Shown here: piece by piece, positions 18,769 through 28,269 of the stretch
Layout: each line of letters opens with the position of its first letter
Numbering within the stretch: the first letter of the stretch is position 1
DNA from: Planctomycetaceae bacterium
GTDB lineage: Bacteria; Planctomycetota; Planctomycetia; Planctomycetales; Planctomycetaceae
Assembly: GCA_002722955.1 (NCBI GenBank)
Contig: PBMZ01000183.1
Coordinates: 59,793-123,792 of the forward strand
Direction of reading: 5' to 3'
Length of the DNA stretch: 64,000 bases
Position numbers and translations under genes: made by a program
The notes under the pieces: model-generated
What the model was told of the DNA's origin: nothing
Databases searched by the model: none
The model's input: the letters and a program-made list of their open reading frames with translations, nothing else

Positions 18769-21312
18769 GGTCTCAATATAAGTTATTCGAATCCTAACAT
18801 TCCCGATGACGACGACGATGCCACAATGGCTGGCGAGTTTACTTTGGCCGAGGCTGACAAAGCTGAGGAGAGTGATGAGGACGACGGTGACGCAACCATC
18901 GCGGCCGATCCGTTGTCAGACACCGTTGATCGGGAAGAGGATGAAGATGACGACTGCACCATGATGGGCAACGTCGCGGCGACGATCGATCAACCCAGCG
19001 GAGATAAGTTTGCTCCGACGATCGACCAGGCTCCTCAAACGGTCGACAAAGAAGCGGCCACCGTGGATCAACCCGCGAAGAAGCAAAAGGGCAAATTCAA
19101 GTCGCTGTTCAAGACGAAGTCCAAAGATGCACTGGCCGCGTTACTAGATGTTGTCGAGGCTCAACTGAGCGACCTGGATCGATTGGTTGAGGCCGCGGAA
19201 GCCGAAAGAATTGCAAATATCTGTCTGGAGATGGAACAAAAGTTTCAGTTGGCCGTGCAAACTTACGAGGACGGTACGGATGATGTCAAAGCTCAAAGTC
19301 TGCTGACGGAAATGGTGACGGCGTTGCAAGACGAGTCCACCTTGGAAGACCTGCGCGGCGGCTTCGAAACAATGGAAATTGGTTAGTGATCGCATCGCTC
19401 TGAAAGACGCCGTCGATGCCGCGCAACAGAAATTCGCCCAGTTCTTGGACGATGCGGATAACTCTCGTTTCTATGCGTCTTTGGTCTTGGGGGACAGCAT
19501 TGAACGTGACACCAATAAGGCACGTGATTTAATCACGAAAGCCGTTGATGCGTATGACTTGGCTGGCGATACGCCTCTTGATGTGTTGCCCGAGCATCTC
19601 AGCAATGAGCAAATCGGACAGATTCGCCAAACGGCTTACGAATTGTTCATCAACATGGCTGAGTCGGAAATAACGTTGGCGAATGCTACAGGTGCGGAAG
19701 ATTTGAAGAAACCTGCCGAAAGGGCACTTGGTTGGCTCGACAAAGCTACCAAGATAGGCGACCCCTCGCGCGCATTGTACTTTCGGCGCCAGCGGTACTA
19801 TCAGCTCATCGGTGACGATACCAAAGCGGAAGCAGCTAAGGTCGAAGCCAATCAAGTCCAGCCATCAACGGCGGTTGACTTTTATCTGTTGACCGAAGTC
19901 GAGAGAGTCCGCAAGAACTATGCTGCGGCCGTTGACCTCTGCCAGCAAGCTCTCATCATCAACCCCGATGATTTCTGGGTCACGAATCAACAAGGCGTAT
20001 GCCACTTACTGAATCAAAACGCAGCCGCGGCAGCTTCGGTTTTTACAGGCTGCATTGGCAAGCGGCCAAAGAGTGCATTGACCTACTGCATCCGCGGCGC
20101 CGCGTTTGCTCGATTGGGACAATATGACGAAGCGTTGGACGACTTCGACCGTGCCCACGAACTCGATCCCGAATTGTTCGCCATCTATCAAAACCGAGGC
20201 TTCACGAATTACAAACTCGGCAACATTGATGCAGCCATCGATGACACAGAGCGAGCCTCCGAGTTGTCCTCGAAATCTCCCGCACCGCTGATTAACTTGG
20301 GCATTATAGAGTTGGAACGCGATGCGTTACCGAAGTCGCTCGGTTTATTCACCAAGGCTTTGCAACTCGACGCACGTAATGCACGGGCTTACTTACTTCG
20401 CGGTCAAGTTTATATCCGACTAAGCGATCCAGAGAGTGCCCGCAAAGACTTCGAGCAATCCATTCGGTTCGATCGGACGGTTACAAACGTTGCCGAGTGT
20501 TAGAAGCAAATCGGTTTGAAGTATACGCGTGACGACGATCACGAGAAGTCGATCGAAGCGTACACGAAGTCGTTGAAGGCACTTCCTGAGTTTCCTGACT
20601 CTTTACGACTTCGAGCAGAAGCTTACTTGTCATTGGGCAAGGACGCCGAAACTGTTAGCGATTTCACCGAATACTTGAAGTACGGAACGCCACTCGGGGA
20701 TGTTTATCGACCCCGCGGACTTGCCTACAAAGAATTGGGGCAGGATCGCAAAGCTCAGAATGATTACACCCGCTCGCTCGAATTAGAACCAGAAAAAGCC
20801 AACATTCTAACTCGACGAGGTTGGGCGTACATGCTGGACGCCGCGAAGCTGGCCAAAGAAGACTTCGAGGACGCGGTCAAAATCAATCCTGAAAACCCAG
20901 ATGCTTACAACGGCCGCGGCTATGCCAAGGTCATGCTTGGTGATTTCCAAGGCGCGATTAACGACGCTAACGAAGCAGTCAAGTGGGCTCGCAAGCAAGC
21001 GGAAGCCAAATTCCCCGGCGCTTGGCACAGGTCTTCAACGCAGCCACCATTTATGCGCAAGCGGTTGATCGAGTTCACAATGAACCCCGACTAACTGCAG
21101 CCCAAAAGGAAAGCAACATCAAACAATTGACGACCGCTGCTGTCGCACTCTTGCTTGAGTCGGCTAAGATTGCTGGTCCTCAACTTCGAGCAGAGTTCAT
21201 ACAGACACTCCAAGCCGATCCGGCCATCAACCCGATTCGTCAGCGGCCGGAATTCATTCAGAGGTTTGCACTGAAGAAACCAGCGACGCCACAACCGAAC
21301 AACTCGAATTGA
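18769..21312 (+). pseudogene. Decayed TPR protein gene, probably the C-terminal part of a kinase-TPR protein
   Basis: Four frame segments read as one protein. The frame opens without a start at 18769 and runs to 19386 (acidic DDDDDAT, ATIDQ and VDQP repeats, then a helical domain). It continues in another frame from about 19379 to 20500 (many TPRs). It is stopped by TAG at 20501-20503, but the same frame resumes to about 21010 (more TPRs). It shifts again near 21010-21025 to finish at 21312 with FNAATIYAQA and ADPAINPIRQRPEF. These tails are typical of planctomycete Ser/Thr kinase-TPR proteins; no kinase domain is present. A nonsense codon, two frameshifts and a missing 5' end point to a dead gene. 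Confidence 0.75.
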
Positions 21313-21345
21313 TATGAAACTCGTTATTTCGCAAGGAGCGACCAA

Positions 21346-22062
21346 ATGCGTGCTTTGCTAGTTCTGTGCTTGGTGTTGTTTCACGTCCAATCCGTGTTGG
21401 CGCACTATGTGTGGGTCACCGTCGATGACAAGGAAGGAGACAAAGGGACTGCGAACATCTACTTTGAAGGTAGCGCGAGTCCTGGCAAGGGCGAACATTT
21501 AGATCCGTTCGTGAAACGCGGCAAGATTTGGATTCGCACTCCTGATGGCGAAGCGAAGAATTTGAAAGCCATCGACTTCAAACGAAAGGTCAAGGATCGC
21601 GAACAACGCTGGCTCAAGGCGACACTACCCGATTCAGGACCGCGAAGCGTCGACATGTATGGCAAGTGGGGCGTCTATGCTTACGGCAAGACCAACGTTT
21701 TGCTGCATTACTATGGTCGAGCGATTCAATTCGGTACGAATGACGAACTGGCAAAGTTGTCCCGTGCAAAGCACATGAATTTCGAGATTGCTCCGACTGT
21801 CGTCGATGGTACGCTTCAAGTCCAAGTCTTATTCAAGGGAGAGCCTAAAGCAAAGGCTTCTGTCCGGATTCGTGGCCCCAAGGGGTTTAACAAGACTTTG
21901 ACCACATCAGAAGACGGGATTGTGACATTGCCCAAAGATGCAACCGCGAAGGGGAAGTACTCGTTTTATTCTAAAACGGAATTTAAGACGGAAGGAAAAG
22001 ATGATGGCAAGGATTATTCGATCATCCGCCATCATGCAACGCTGCTTCTGACAATTCCGTAG
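21346..22062 (+). CDS. Secreted DUF4198-like protein
   Basis: The 238-residue protein has a signal peptide (MRALLVLCLVLFHVQSVLA) followed at once by HYVWV, a hallmark of DUF4198/NikK-like periplasmic proteins, where the first histidine of the mature chain often binds metal. The rest is beta-rich with a carboxypeptidase-regulatory-like module (VRIRGPKGFNKTLTTSEDG). GCAAGGAG precedes the ATG. It may take part in metal uptake or be a structural secreted protein. Confidence 0.72.
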   Translation: MRALLVLCLVLFHVQSVLAHYVWVTVDDKEGDKGTANIYFEGSASPGKGEHLDPFVKRGKIWIRTPDGEAKNLKAIDFKRKVKDREQRWLKATLPDSGPRSVDMYGKWGVYAYGKTNVLLHYYGRAIQFGTNDELAKLSRAKHMNFEIAPTVVDGTLQVQVLFKGEPKAKASVRIRGPKGFNKTLTTSEDGIVTLPKDATAKGKYSFYSKTEFKTEGKDDGKDYSIIRHHATLLLTIP

Positions 22063-22071
22063 AACATCTAT

Positions 22072-22130
22072 GTAGCTGCCGTCGCCAGACGGCGGCCTGC
22101 CTTTTATCCACCGTCTGGCGACGGTAGCTA
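22072..22130. terminator. GC-rich hairpin between convergent genes
   Basis: TAGCTGCCGTCGCCAGACGG and CCGTCTGGCGACGGTAGCTA form a stem of about 23 pairs with few mismatches. It stands between the DUF4198 stop and the convergent TPR gene stop, so it could end both transcripts. Related GCCAGACGGTGG text occurs near 18685, so it is also a dispersed repeat. Confidence 0.6.
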
Positions 22131-22153
22131 CCTCACTTTTAACACTGGTCACG

Positions 22154-25100
22154 TTATTTCTGCGTCTTCTGCGATTGTTGCTGAGCCGCTTTCAGCCGAA
22201 GCTTGGCATTGGGCACGTATTCGCTTTTAGGGAATTCCGTAATTAGCCGCTCGTAAGTGCGAACGGCATCCTTCCAGTCTTTCAGGAACTCATCACACTG
22301 TGCCGCTTGGAACAACGCGGCACCTTGGTGATCGGGGAACTTGTAGAGGTTGTAGACCTTCAAGTAGGCCAGCAATGCTTCCTCGTACTTCTTCTGCAAG
22401 AAGAACGTGTCGCCGATGAAAAGTTGACATTTGGCGGCTGTTTGAGTTCGGCGGCCGGCGGGTGCGTCGATGGCCTTTTGGAACGCATCGCGAGCTTGAT
22501 CGAATTTGGGGATCGGCTGGTTTTTATAACTGCGGCCCAATGTTTCATACGCTTGGTACAAGTACGGCGATTTCGCATCCCATGCTTCGTATTGTTTGAC
22601 GGTTTCCGCGACGTCATCGTATTTCTTCGATCGCAATTGAGCTTCGGCAAGCAATACCCAAACGTGAGGATACCAGTCCAGTTTGCTGACTTGTTCGTTC
22701 GCCTTCTCCTTCGTCAGCGCGACGAACAGCTTCTTGGATTCTTCGAGCTTGTTCAGATGCAAGAGTGCTTCGCCCTGATAAAACTCAACGTCCCATCGAT
22801 AACTACCATCAGCAAATCGCTCGCGCAGCTTCAACGCCGTGGCGTTGACGTCTTTCCAGTCATCTTGCTCGGCATGAATGCTGAGCAAACGGAACAACGA
22901 ATTCTCTTGGATCTCTTTCGAAGCCTTTTCACTGGCTTCTAACTTGGCGAAGACCGCTTTGGCACCATCCAACTTGCCCGCAATTAGATCACCCTCGGCA
23001 AGGCTATACTGTGCGTTGAATGCCAACGGACTTTCTGGAGTCCGATCGACGAGCAATCGAAACACTGCGTCGGCGCGATCGAAACGCTCGGCCTGATAAT
23101 TCATCATGGCCCACTCATCAAGCATTTCGTCGAGCTTCGCGGTCTCGGGGAATTTCTCTGCGTAGGCATCGAACAACGCTTGATACGACTTGTCTGAGTT
23201 CTCGGATTGCTCTCCACGATTTTGAATCCGAGCGATCTGCAATCCGCACAAGTACCCATACTCTGATGGACGAAACTGACTGAAGCCAACCGAATATGCG
23301 GTCAAAGCCTTCGATGCGTTGTTGGCCCGCTCCCAGGATTCGCCCACCTTGAAGGCTGCTTCTGGTGCCAGTTCACTCTTTGGCTGCTTGCTGACAAGTG
23401 TGGAAAAGTTTGCGGCTGCTTCTGGATATTTCTTTTGCTCAAACTGAGTCCAACCCAATCCTGACAGCGCGGCTACGTAATAAGTCGAGTCATCGCCGGC
23501 ATCGACCAAGCTCGTGAACAGCTCGCTAGACCAATCGAATTTGCGTTGGGCATACGCGATTTCGGCGACTTGCTGAATCGTGGGTTGAACCAATGAACTG
23601 TCTTTGTGCTCGGCTTGCAATCGTGCGAGTGCCGCTGCTGCCGCGTCACGTTGATCCAACTCTGCTAGCGCGCGAGCTTTGATCGAGTAGGCTTCATCTC
23701 GCTGTGATCCGTTAGCGGCGCCGTCCAGATATTGTTGAGCCGTCGTGTTGGCCGCTTCAAACTTTGTTGTCGCGTACAAACTGGTGGCATACAAAACCAG
23801 CGCATCAGAATATGACGAATTCGCCAGATCACCGCTGACTGCTTTGACCAATGGTTCGACAACCACAATTGTTTGTGCGTGGTCATTCAGCCGCTGCAGG
23901 GTCCGCGCCCATTGGAAACGTGCTTGTTGCCGAGTTCCCTCGATCTCGCTTTCCTTCAGCACCTGCTCGAACAGCTTGGCGGCCGCCTTTAGGTTGGTTT
24001 CGCCGCCGCGAGCATTCTCGATGCGACCATTTAACAACAGTTGGTACATTCTGAGGCCGCTGGTTGGGTACTTCTGAGAGAATTGCGCCACCAACGCGTT
24101 GGCGGAATCGAGAAGTTTTGACCGAGCATCGCCAGAAAGCCGCGATGCGTGCTGTAACGTTGCCTCGGCAGCAAAGTGCAAGCTATCGTCAGCCAATTCG
24201 CTGGTTGGCCATTTCTTTTCGACGTCCAAGAACAATTGTCGCGATTGTTCGAACAGCTTGGCCGAGTCAGCAGTCGCCGCTTGAGCGCGACTGAGTTCCA
24301 CGTCCGCGCGATAATATTGGATCTCGGCCGCTAACGGATTGGTGCCGACAACGGCTAGTGCTTGATCCAACGACGTCGCCGCGCGATTGAATTCGCTCAG
24401 CTGTTTCAGGCTAAGGCCCTGCCAATAGCGCGAGGCCAGGGCTTGCTTAGGCTCTTTGGCAGCAAGTTCGAATTGATCCACTGCTGAGCGGAAATCCTTG
24501 ATTTCATAGAACGCATAGCCTGCGTTCAATCGAGCCGCCGAGACCAGCGTGCTTTCGGGGAAGCTCTTCGCCAGATCGACATAAGCTTGTGCTGCCAGCT
24601 TTGGTTGTCCGCTGTCGAAGTAACACGTTGCCAGATTCAATTGAGACTCCGCTGCTCGCGATCCTGCTCGATTGCTTGCCAACGATTTGTAGAGACCGAT
24701 GGCCTTGTCGAATTCCTTGAGCGATTCGTGAGAGCGTGCCAATCCAAACTTGGCGTCGTCGACCAAGCGGCTTTTGGGGAACAGCTTCAGACTCTTCTCG
24801 AATGTTGGCACGGCTGCCTTGGCATCTCCCAAACGCAATTGCGTGTCGGCCAAATATGGCCAGGCCCACTCTCGCAACGGGTCCTCGGGCGCCTTCTTCA
24901 AGAACGCATCGAACTCTGTGCGTGCGGCTTTCAAATCGTTGAGGAAGTAACTGCATTCGGCGACACGATACATTGCGTGTGCCAAGTTCTGGTTCTTCGG
25001 ATTCTTCGCGACAAACAATCGCAACTCTTTGCGAGCGTCTGCGTGCTTGTCGACATTGATCAATGTCAGGCCGAGATAGAGGCGAGCGTACGCAACTTTC

Positions 25101-25294
25101 GAGTGCTGCGGATGCTTCTTCAGGTATTCTCGAAATCGGCCCGCTGCCAACTCCCACCGGTTTTGCTTATACAGACCAACGGCGAAGTTGTACGCATCGT
25201 CGGCCTGATCAGCGAATGCCGCTGGCGTAAAAAGTTGCCCAAAGGCAAGAGCAACAAAAACAGCCCAACAAACGGTTTGTGAAGATCGTTTCAT
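22154..25294 (-). CDS. Large exported tetratricopeptide-repeat protein
   Basis: The 1046-residue protein has a signal peptide (about residues 1-28, ending AAFADQ). It consists almost wholly of TPRs in the style of CpoB/BamD (for example YARLYLGLTLINVDKHADARKEL and PKSEYVPNAKLRLKAA at the end). Such proteins are probably periplasmic scaffolds. The C-terminus is rich in lysine and glutamine. It lies downstream of, and co-directional with, the 25382-27237 pair, after a gap of 87 bases. No catalytic domain was seen. Binding partners are unknown. Confidence 0.85.
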   Translation of the reverse strand: MKRSSQTVCWAVFVALAFGQLFTPAAFADQADDAYNFAVGLYKQNRWELAAGRFREYLKKHPQHSKVAYARLYLGLTLINVDKHADARKELRLFVAKNPKNQNLAHAMYRVAECSYFLNDLKAARTEFDAFLKKAPEDPLREWAWPYLADTQLRLGDAKAAVPTFEKSLKLFPKSRLVDDAKFGLARSHESLKEFDKAIGLYKSLASNRAGSRAAESQLNLATCYFDSGQPKLAAQAYVDLAKSFPESTLVSAARLNAGYAFYEIKDFRSAVDQFELAAKEPKQALASRYWQGLSLKQLSEFNRAATSLDQALAVVGTNPLAAEIQYYRADVELSRAQAATADSAKLFEQSRQLFLDVEKKWPTSELADDSLHFAAEATLQHASRLSGDARSKLLDSANALVAQFSQKYPTSGLRMYQLLLNGRIENARGGETNLKAAAKLFEQVLKESEIEGTRQQARFQWARTLQRLNDHAQTIVVVEPLVKAVSGDLANSSYSDALVLYATSLYATTKFEAANTTAQQYLDGAANGSQRDEAYSIKARALAELDQRDAAAAALARLQAEHKDSSLVQPTIQQVAEIAYAQRKFDWSSELFTSLVDAGDDSTYYVAALSGLGWTQFEQKKYPEAAANFSTLVSKQPKSELAPEAAFKVGESWERANNASKALTAYSVGFSQFRPSEYGYLCGLQIARIQNRGEQSENSDKSYQALFDAYAEKFPETAKLDEMLDEWAMMNYQAERFDRADAVFRLLVDRTPESPLAFNAQYSLAEGDLIAGKLDGAKAVFAKLEASEKASKEIQENSLFRLLSIHAEQDDWKDVNATALKLRERFADGSYRWDVEFYQGEALLHLNKLEESKKLFVALTKEKANEQVSKLDWYPHVWVLLAEAQLRSKKYDDVAETVKQYEAWDAKSPYLYQAYETLGRSYKNQPIPKFDQARDAFQKAIDAPAGRRTQTAAKCQLFIGDTFFLQKKYEEALLAYLKVYNLYKFPDHQGAALFQAAQCDEFLKDWKDAVRTYERLITEFPKSEYVPNAKLRLKAAQQQSQKTQK

Positions 25295-25381
25295 GAGAAT
25301 TACCGTGAGAGAGAATTCATTCGTCGATAACGCCGACGATGTTACCCGGAGCGGTTGGAATACGGCAAGACAATTACGAGC

Positions 25382-25984
25382 TCAATCGCCACCAGATTGT
25401 TCAGCTTCGACGTTGTGAGCGACAACATAAGAGTTCCCGCCAAACAAGATAGCCCTCGGTTCATGGCTCGCGCCGATAAAAGCGTTGACAAAGCTGCCTG
25501 GCAGAATCTGATTCGCAACTTGAAATTGGTCAAGGACTTCGCGAAAACGCTCGATCAAAGGCGACGGACCGGCGGCAACTTGCCCACTGCTCATTTCGAT
25601 CTGCGTGATGTTCGGATTGATGAATCGCTCGACCGGAAACCACGAGCCGACGACTTCTCGTTGGGCTTCGATTAATGTTCCGTAGAGCTTCAACGGATCG
25701 GCCACATTTCCGCTGAAGTACAATTCCGATTGGGCAACTTTGTGTGGCCAAAGAACCGGGTGATCGAAAGTTAGCGTGATGGATTGGCTTGACGAATCCG
25801 CAATGTGATACGAAAGCACGCGAGCACAATGAAGCTGCCAACTCTCGACGGACTCGCCATCGTGATGTCGAACCGAGAGCTTTGCGGTGTGAGCATCAGG
25901 CCACTCGATCCGGTCTAACAGAAGACGGCCGTCACCAGCCGAAAAAGTGTCCGAATGAACTCGTTTGACCAGATCGAACAGCAT
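25382..25984 (-). CDS. Hypothetical protein, 200 residues
   Basis: No known domain was recognised. The protein lacks a signal peptide and is mixed alpha/beta, with many histidines in the first half (VRHHDGESVESWQLHCARVLSYH). It starts five bases after the stop of the prenyltransferase-fold cytochrome gene, so it is almost certainly in that operon. Coding character is supported by this spacing and by the absence of another good frame. Confidence 0.6.
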   Translation of the reverse strand: MLFDLVKRVHSDTFSAGDGRLLLDRIEWPDAHTAKLSVRHHDGESVESWQLHCARVLSYHIADSSSQSITLTFDHPVLWPHKVAQSELYFSGNVADPLKLYGTLIEAQREVVGSWFPVERFINPNITQIEMSSGQVAAGPSPLIERFREVLDQFQVANQILPGSFVNAFIGASHEPRAILFGGNSYVVAHNVEAEQSGGD

Positions 25985-25989
25985 TCGAA

Positions 25990-27237
25990 TTATTTCACCG
26001 CGTTCTGCAAAGCCAACAATGCGTAAGCTGTGCCGCTATAAGTGATGAAGTGCCACGAGTCCGTGTTCAAGGAACGAGTCCACCAGCGGCCAGATTCGCG
26101 TTGATTTGACTTCAGCCACTTGAGGCCAGCAGCAAGCTGCTTGTCGTCGTTAGAGACTCCCGCTTCTTGCAAGACGATCAAAGCCAAACCGGTCATGTGT
26201 CCGTCACTCGCCGGCTTTTCAAAATCGGCTTCGGCGCGAATCTTAGCGGCGCGGTTGCCCTTGCCCCAGGCTTCAGGTGTGGAAAACGTTCTAATCGACC
26301 AGCCGCCATCGTCTTGTTGATGCTTCCGAATCAGCAAGATCGCCTCTTCCTTTTGCCCGTCTGTCAAAATCCCGTCCATTCGAAGAGACGTCCAGAAGTG
26401 CAAAACTTGAGCATATGCATGCGGCGGCTTGGTGTCTCGAATGTAAGCCTTCAGCTTTTCGACTCTTTCCTTGTAATTGATGACTCGTTTGCTCTTCTCA
26501 CTGTCTTCCTTGCTATCTTCTTCCTTCTTGCCGTCGTCGCCGCTCTCCTTTGCTTCGTCGACTGTCTTGGCTTCTTCAACTTCTTCTTTCACGTCTGCGA
26601 GCGACTTAAGCCAACCTGGTGCCGTGGCGATTGCCATCGCAGCCATTGTGGCTTCTTGATACGCACTGGATTCAAAAGGAGGCCAACAATCGAGTGAGTG
26701 GATCGATCCGTCGGGCTTTTGAAGCTCAAGCATCAGACGCAGTGCTTGGTCAGTCTCGGTCGACAGTTTCTTGCTGACGTGAGTGTCCCATTCGGCCAAC
26801 CCCGCGGCAATATAGACGACTTGAGCCGGACGAGTACCACTGCGACGCAGCTTTCGGGCACCGGCATCGGAAAGCATCTTTAACTGAGCAACGTTGAATT
26901 CCCGAATTTCCTTGGCCGGTTCACCGAGAGATTTCGTCAAGGTCGGGCGAATGAACAAGTACGTGCCATTCGTATGGCAAGCGACACAGTTCTTTTGCTT
27001 TGTCCAAGCAGCCGCGCCATCTTCAAGATGCTTTGATGCTTTCTCGAGCGACAGCGATATCGTCGGTTCATCCGCAGTGGCTGCGGGAACTTTGATTCCC
27101 CCACCATCGTATTGATAACTCTTCGTGACTTTGGGCTTAGCGGGAGCGTCTTTGCTACCAGAAGTCTTGTCTTCAGCGCTGACAGTTAATGCTGCCGTTA
27201 AAACGGCCATGCAAGCGAGCTTCTGAGTCAGTTTCAT
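25990..27237 (-). CDS. Exported c-type cytochrome with prenyltransferase/squalene-cyclase-like repeats
   Basis: The 415-residue product has a signal peptide (MKLTQKLACMAVLTAALTVSA), one heme motif CVACH about residue 85, and then alpha/alpha-barrel repeats. The motifs include QQDDGGWSIRTFSTPEAWG, TGLALIVLQEAGV and a C-terminal WKFITYSG-like segment. These belong to the terpenoid cyclase/prenyltransferase fold, without the DDTA acid motif of squalene-hopene cyclase, so it is unlikely to be a cyclase. A charged KEEDSKEDSEKSKR insert lies near 240. ATG 27237 was chosen because the signal peptide starts there; upstream text is non-coding. Confidence 0.78.
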   Translation of the reverse strand: MKLTQKLACMAVLTAALTVSAEDKTSGSKDAPAKPKVTKSYQYDGGGIKVPAATADEPTISLSLEKASKHLEDGAAAWTKQKNCVACHTNGTYLFIRPTLTKSLGEPAKEIREFNVAQLKMLSDAGARKLRRSGTRPAQVVYIAAGLAEWDTHVSKKLSTETDQALRLMLELQKPDGSIHSLDCWPPFESSAYQEATMAAMAIATAPGWLKSLADVKEEVEEAKTVDEAKESGDDGKKEEDSKEDSEKSKRVINYKERVEKLKAYIRDTKPPHAYAQVLHFWTSLRMDGILTDGQKEEAILLIRKHQQDDGGWSIRTFSTPEAWGKGNRAAKIRAEADFEKPASDGHMTGLALIVLQEAGVSNDDKQLAAGLKWLKSNQRESGRWWTRSLNTDSWHFITYSGTAYALLALQNAVK

Positions 27238-27355
27238 TGGAGTCACCCACGAGATGGTTAAAGGTTGTGTAGTCAGAACGGCCCTATTGTGAATAGTCGT
27301 GGCTTGGGAAGCAATGCAGCGGGCGGTATCATAAGCATATGTATAAGGGTACGAA

Positions 27356-28162
27356 TTGAAGCGGAGCAACTTCGTGTCGATTTTGGGAAGAAGAGTCAGG
27401 GTTCGACCAATTGGTGATCGTGCGAGCTTTTGCGAATCTTGCCTGGTGATCTCGCGACGATCAGTGAATGTTGTTGAAGAACTCCCGCATTTTCTCTTTC
27501 TTCCACTGGGACGGTACAAGGAAGTCAGCCGCTTTTCAGAGTGTGTGGTTTGCGGCGCCCATCGAGTCGGCGCATCATCGTGGAAGATTTTGCCGATCGA
27601 AGAGGCGGCAAATTCGACAATGGAAGAACTGGCTCACGAGACAGCGCCCGATGTAGTCGCCCGCATCAAGCCAAGCTGTGAATCAATCGAAACGAAATGG
27701 ACGTCAAGCGAGCGGCGCCAGCATCAAATTGATCAATTCTGTCGAAACATCGAGGGGCTCTTCCCACTCGGCTTTAGGAATCTGAGTGGTTGGCTGGGAT
27801 TGGTCGGGATCATCTTTGGGGTTGTTTCGTTGATCGTATTGAGACGCAAGGACGGTGGCTTGATGCTTTGGGCGATTGTCACACTCTGCTTGGCCTTGAC
27901 TCAATCGCGAATCAGGAACTGGGCTCTTCACACTTACGTTGGTCGCCGTGTATTTCCGAAGCTCGGCCGATTCGTCGAGGCGACAAACATTTCGTTGGGG
28001 GAAATTGAAGAGGCTTTGGCTTCGGGTGAAGTGTCTCGCCAGTTTGCCCAGCAACACTTGGCTCGATCACGCTACAACAAGTTTCGCGAAGCCGACTTCG
28101 TTATCGAGCCCGACGCCGGACGAAACTTTATACCCGTGTCTTGGTCTGATTCGAACACGTAG
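27356..28162 (+). CDS. Hypothetical membrane protein with two CxxC pairs
   Basis: The 268-residue protein has CESC and CVVC pairs near residues 26-29 and 62-66, which may make a zinc ribbon. A charged helix follows, then two transmembrane segments (about 147-165 and 170-188), and a soluble C-terminus. The start is uncertain: TTG 27356 or GTG 27374. The gene points away from the cytochrome operon to its left, with about 118 bases of shared upstream region. No family was recognised. Confidence 0.55.
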   Translation: MKRSNFVSILGRRVRVRPIGDRASFCESCLVISRRSVNVVEELPHFLFLPLGRYKEVSRFSECVVCGAHRVGASSWKILPIEEAANSTMEELAHETAPDVVARIKPSCESIETKWTSSERRQHQIDQFCRNIEGLFPLGFRNLSGWLGLVGIIFGVVSLIVLRRKDGGLMLWAIVTLCLALTQSRIRNWALHTYVGRRVFPKLGRFVEATNISLGEIEEALASGEVSRQFAQQHLARSRYNKFREADFVIEPDAGRNFIPVSWSDSNT

Positions 28163-28269
28163 GCACGTGCATTATGCAAATCCAAGAATGCTGATTAAAC
28201 TTGAGGTTAGACCATTGGCAATTATCATGAATGGTTGAGATTGATTTTATCATGAGTTTGGAGAGCCCA

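Noticed and set aside
22307..22942. Plus-strand frame of about 211 codons
   Set aside because: It is antisense to the large TPR gene; the TPR pattern is clear on the other strand.
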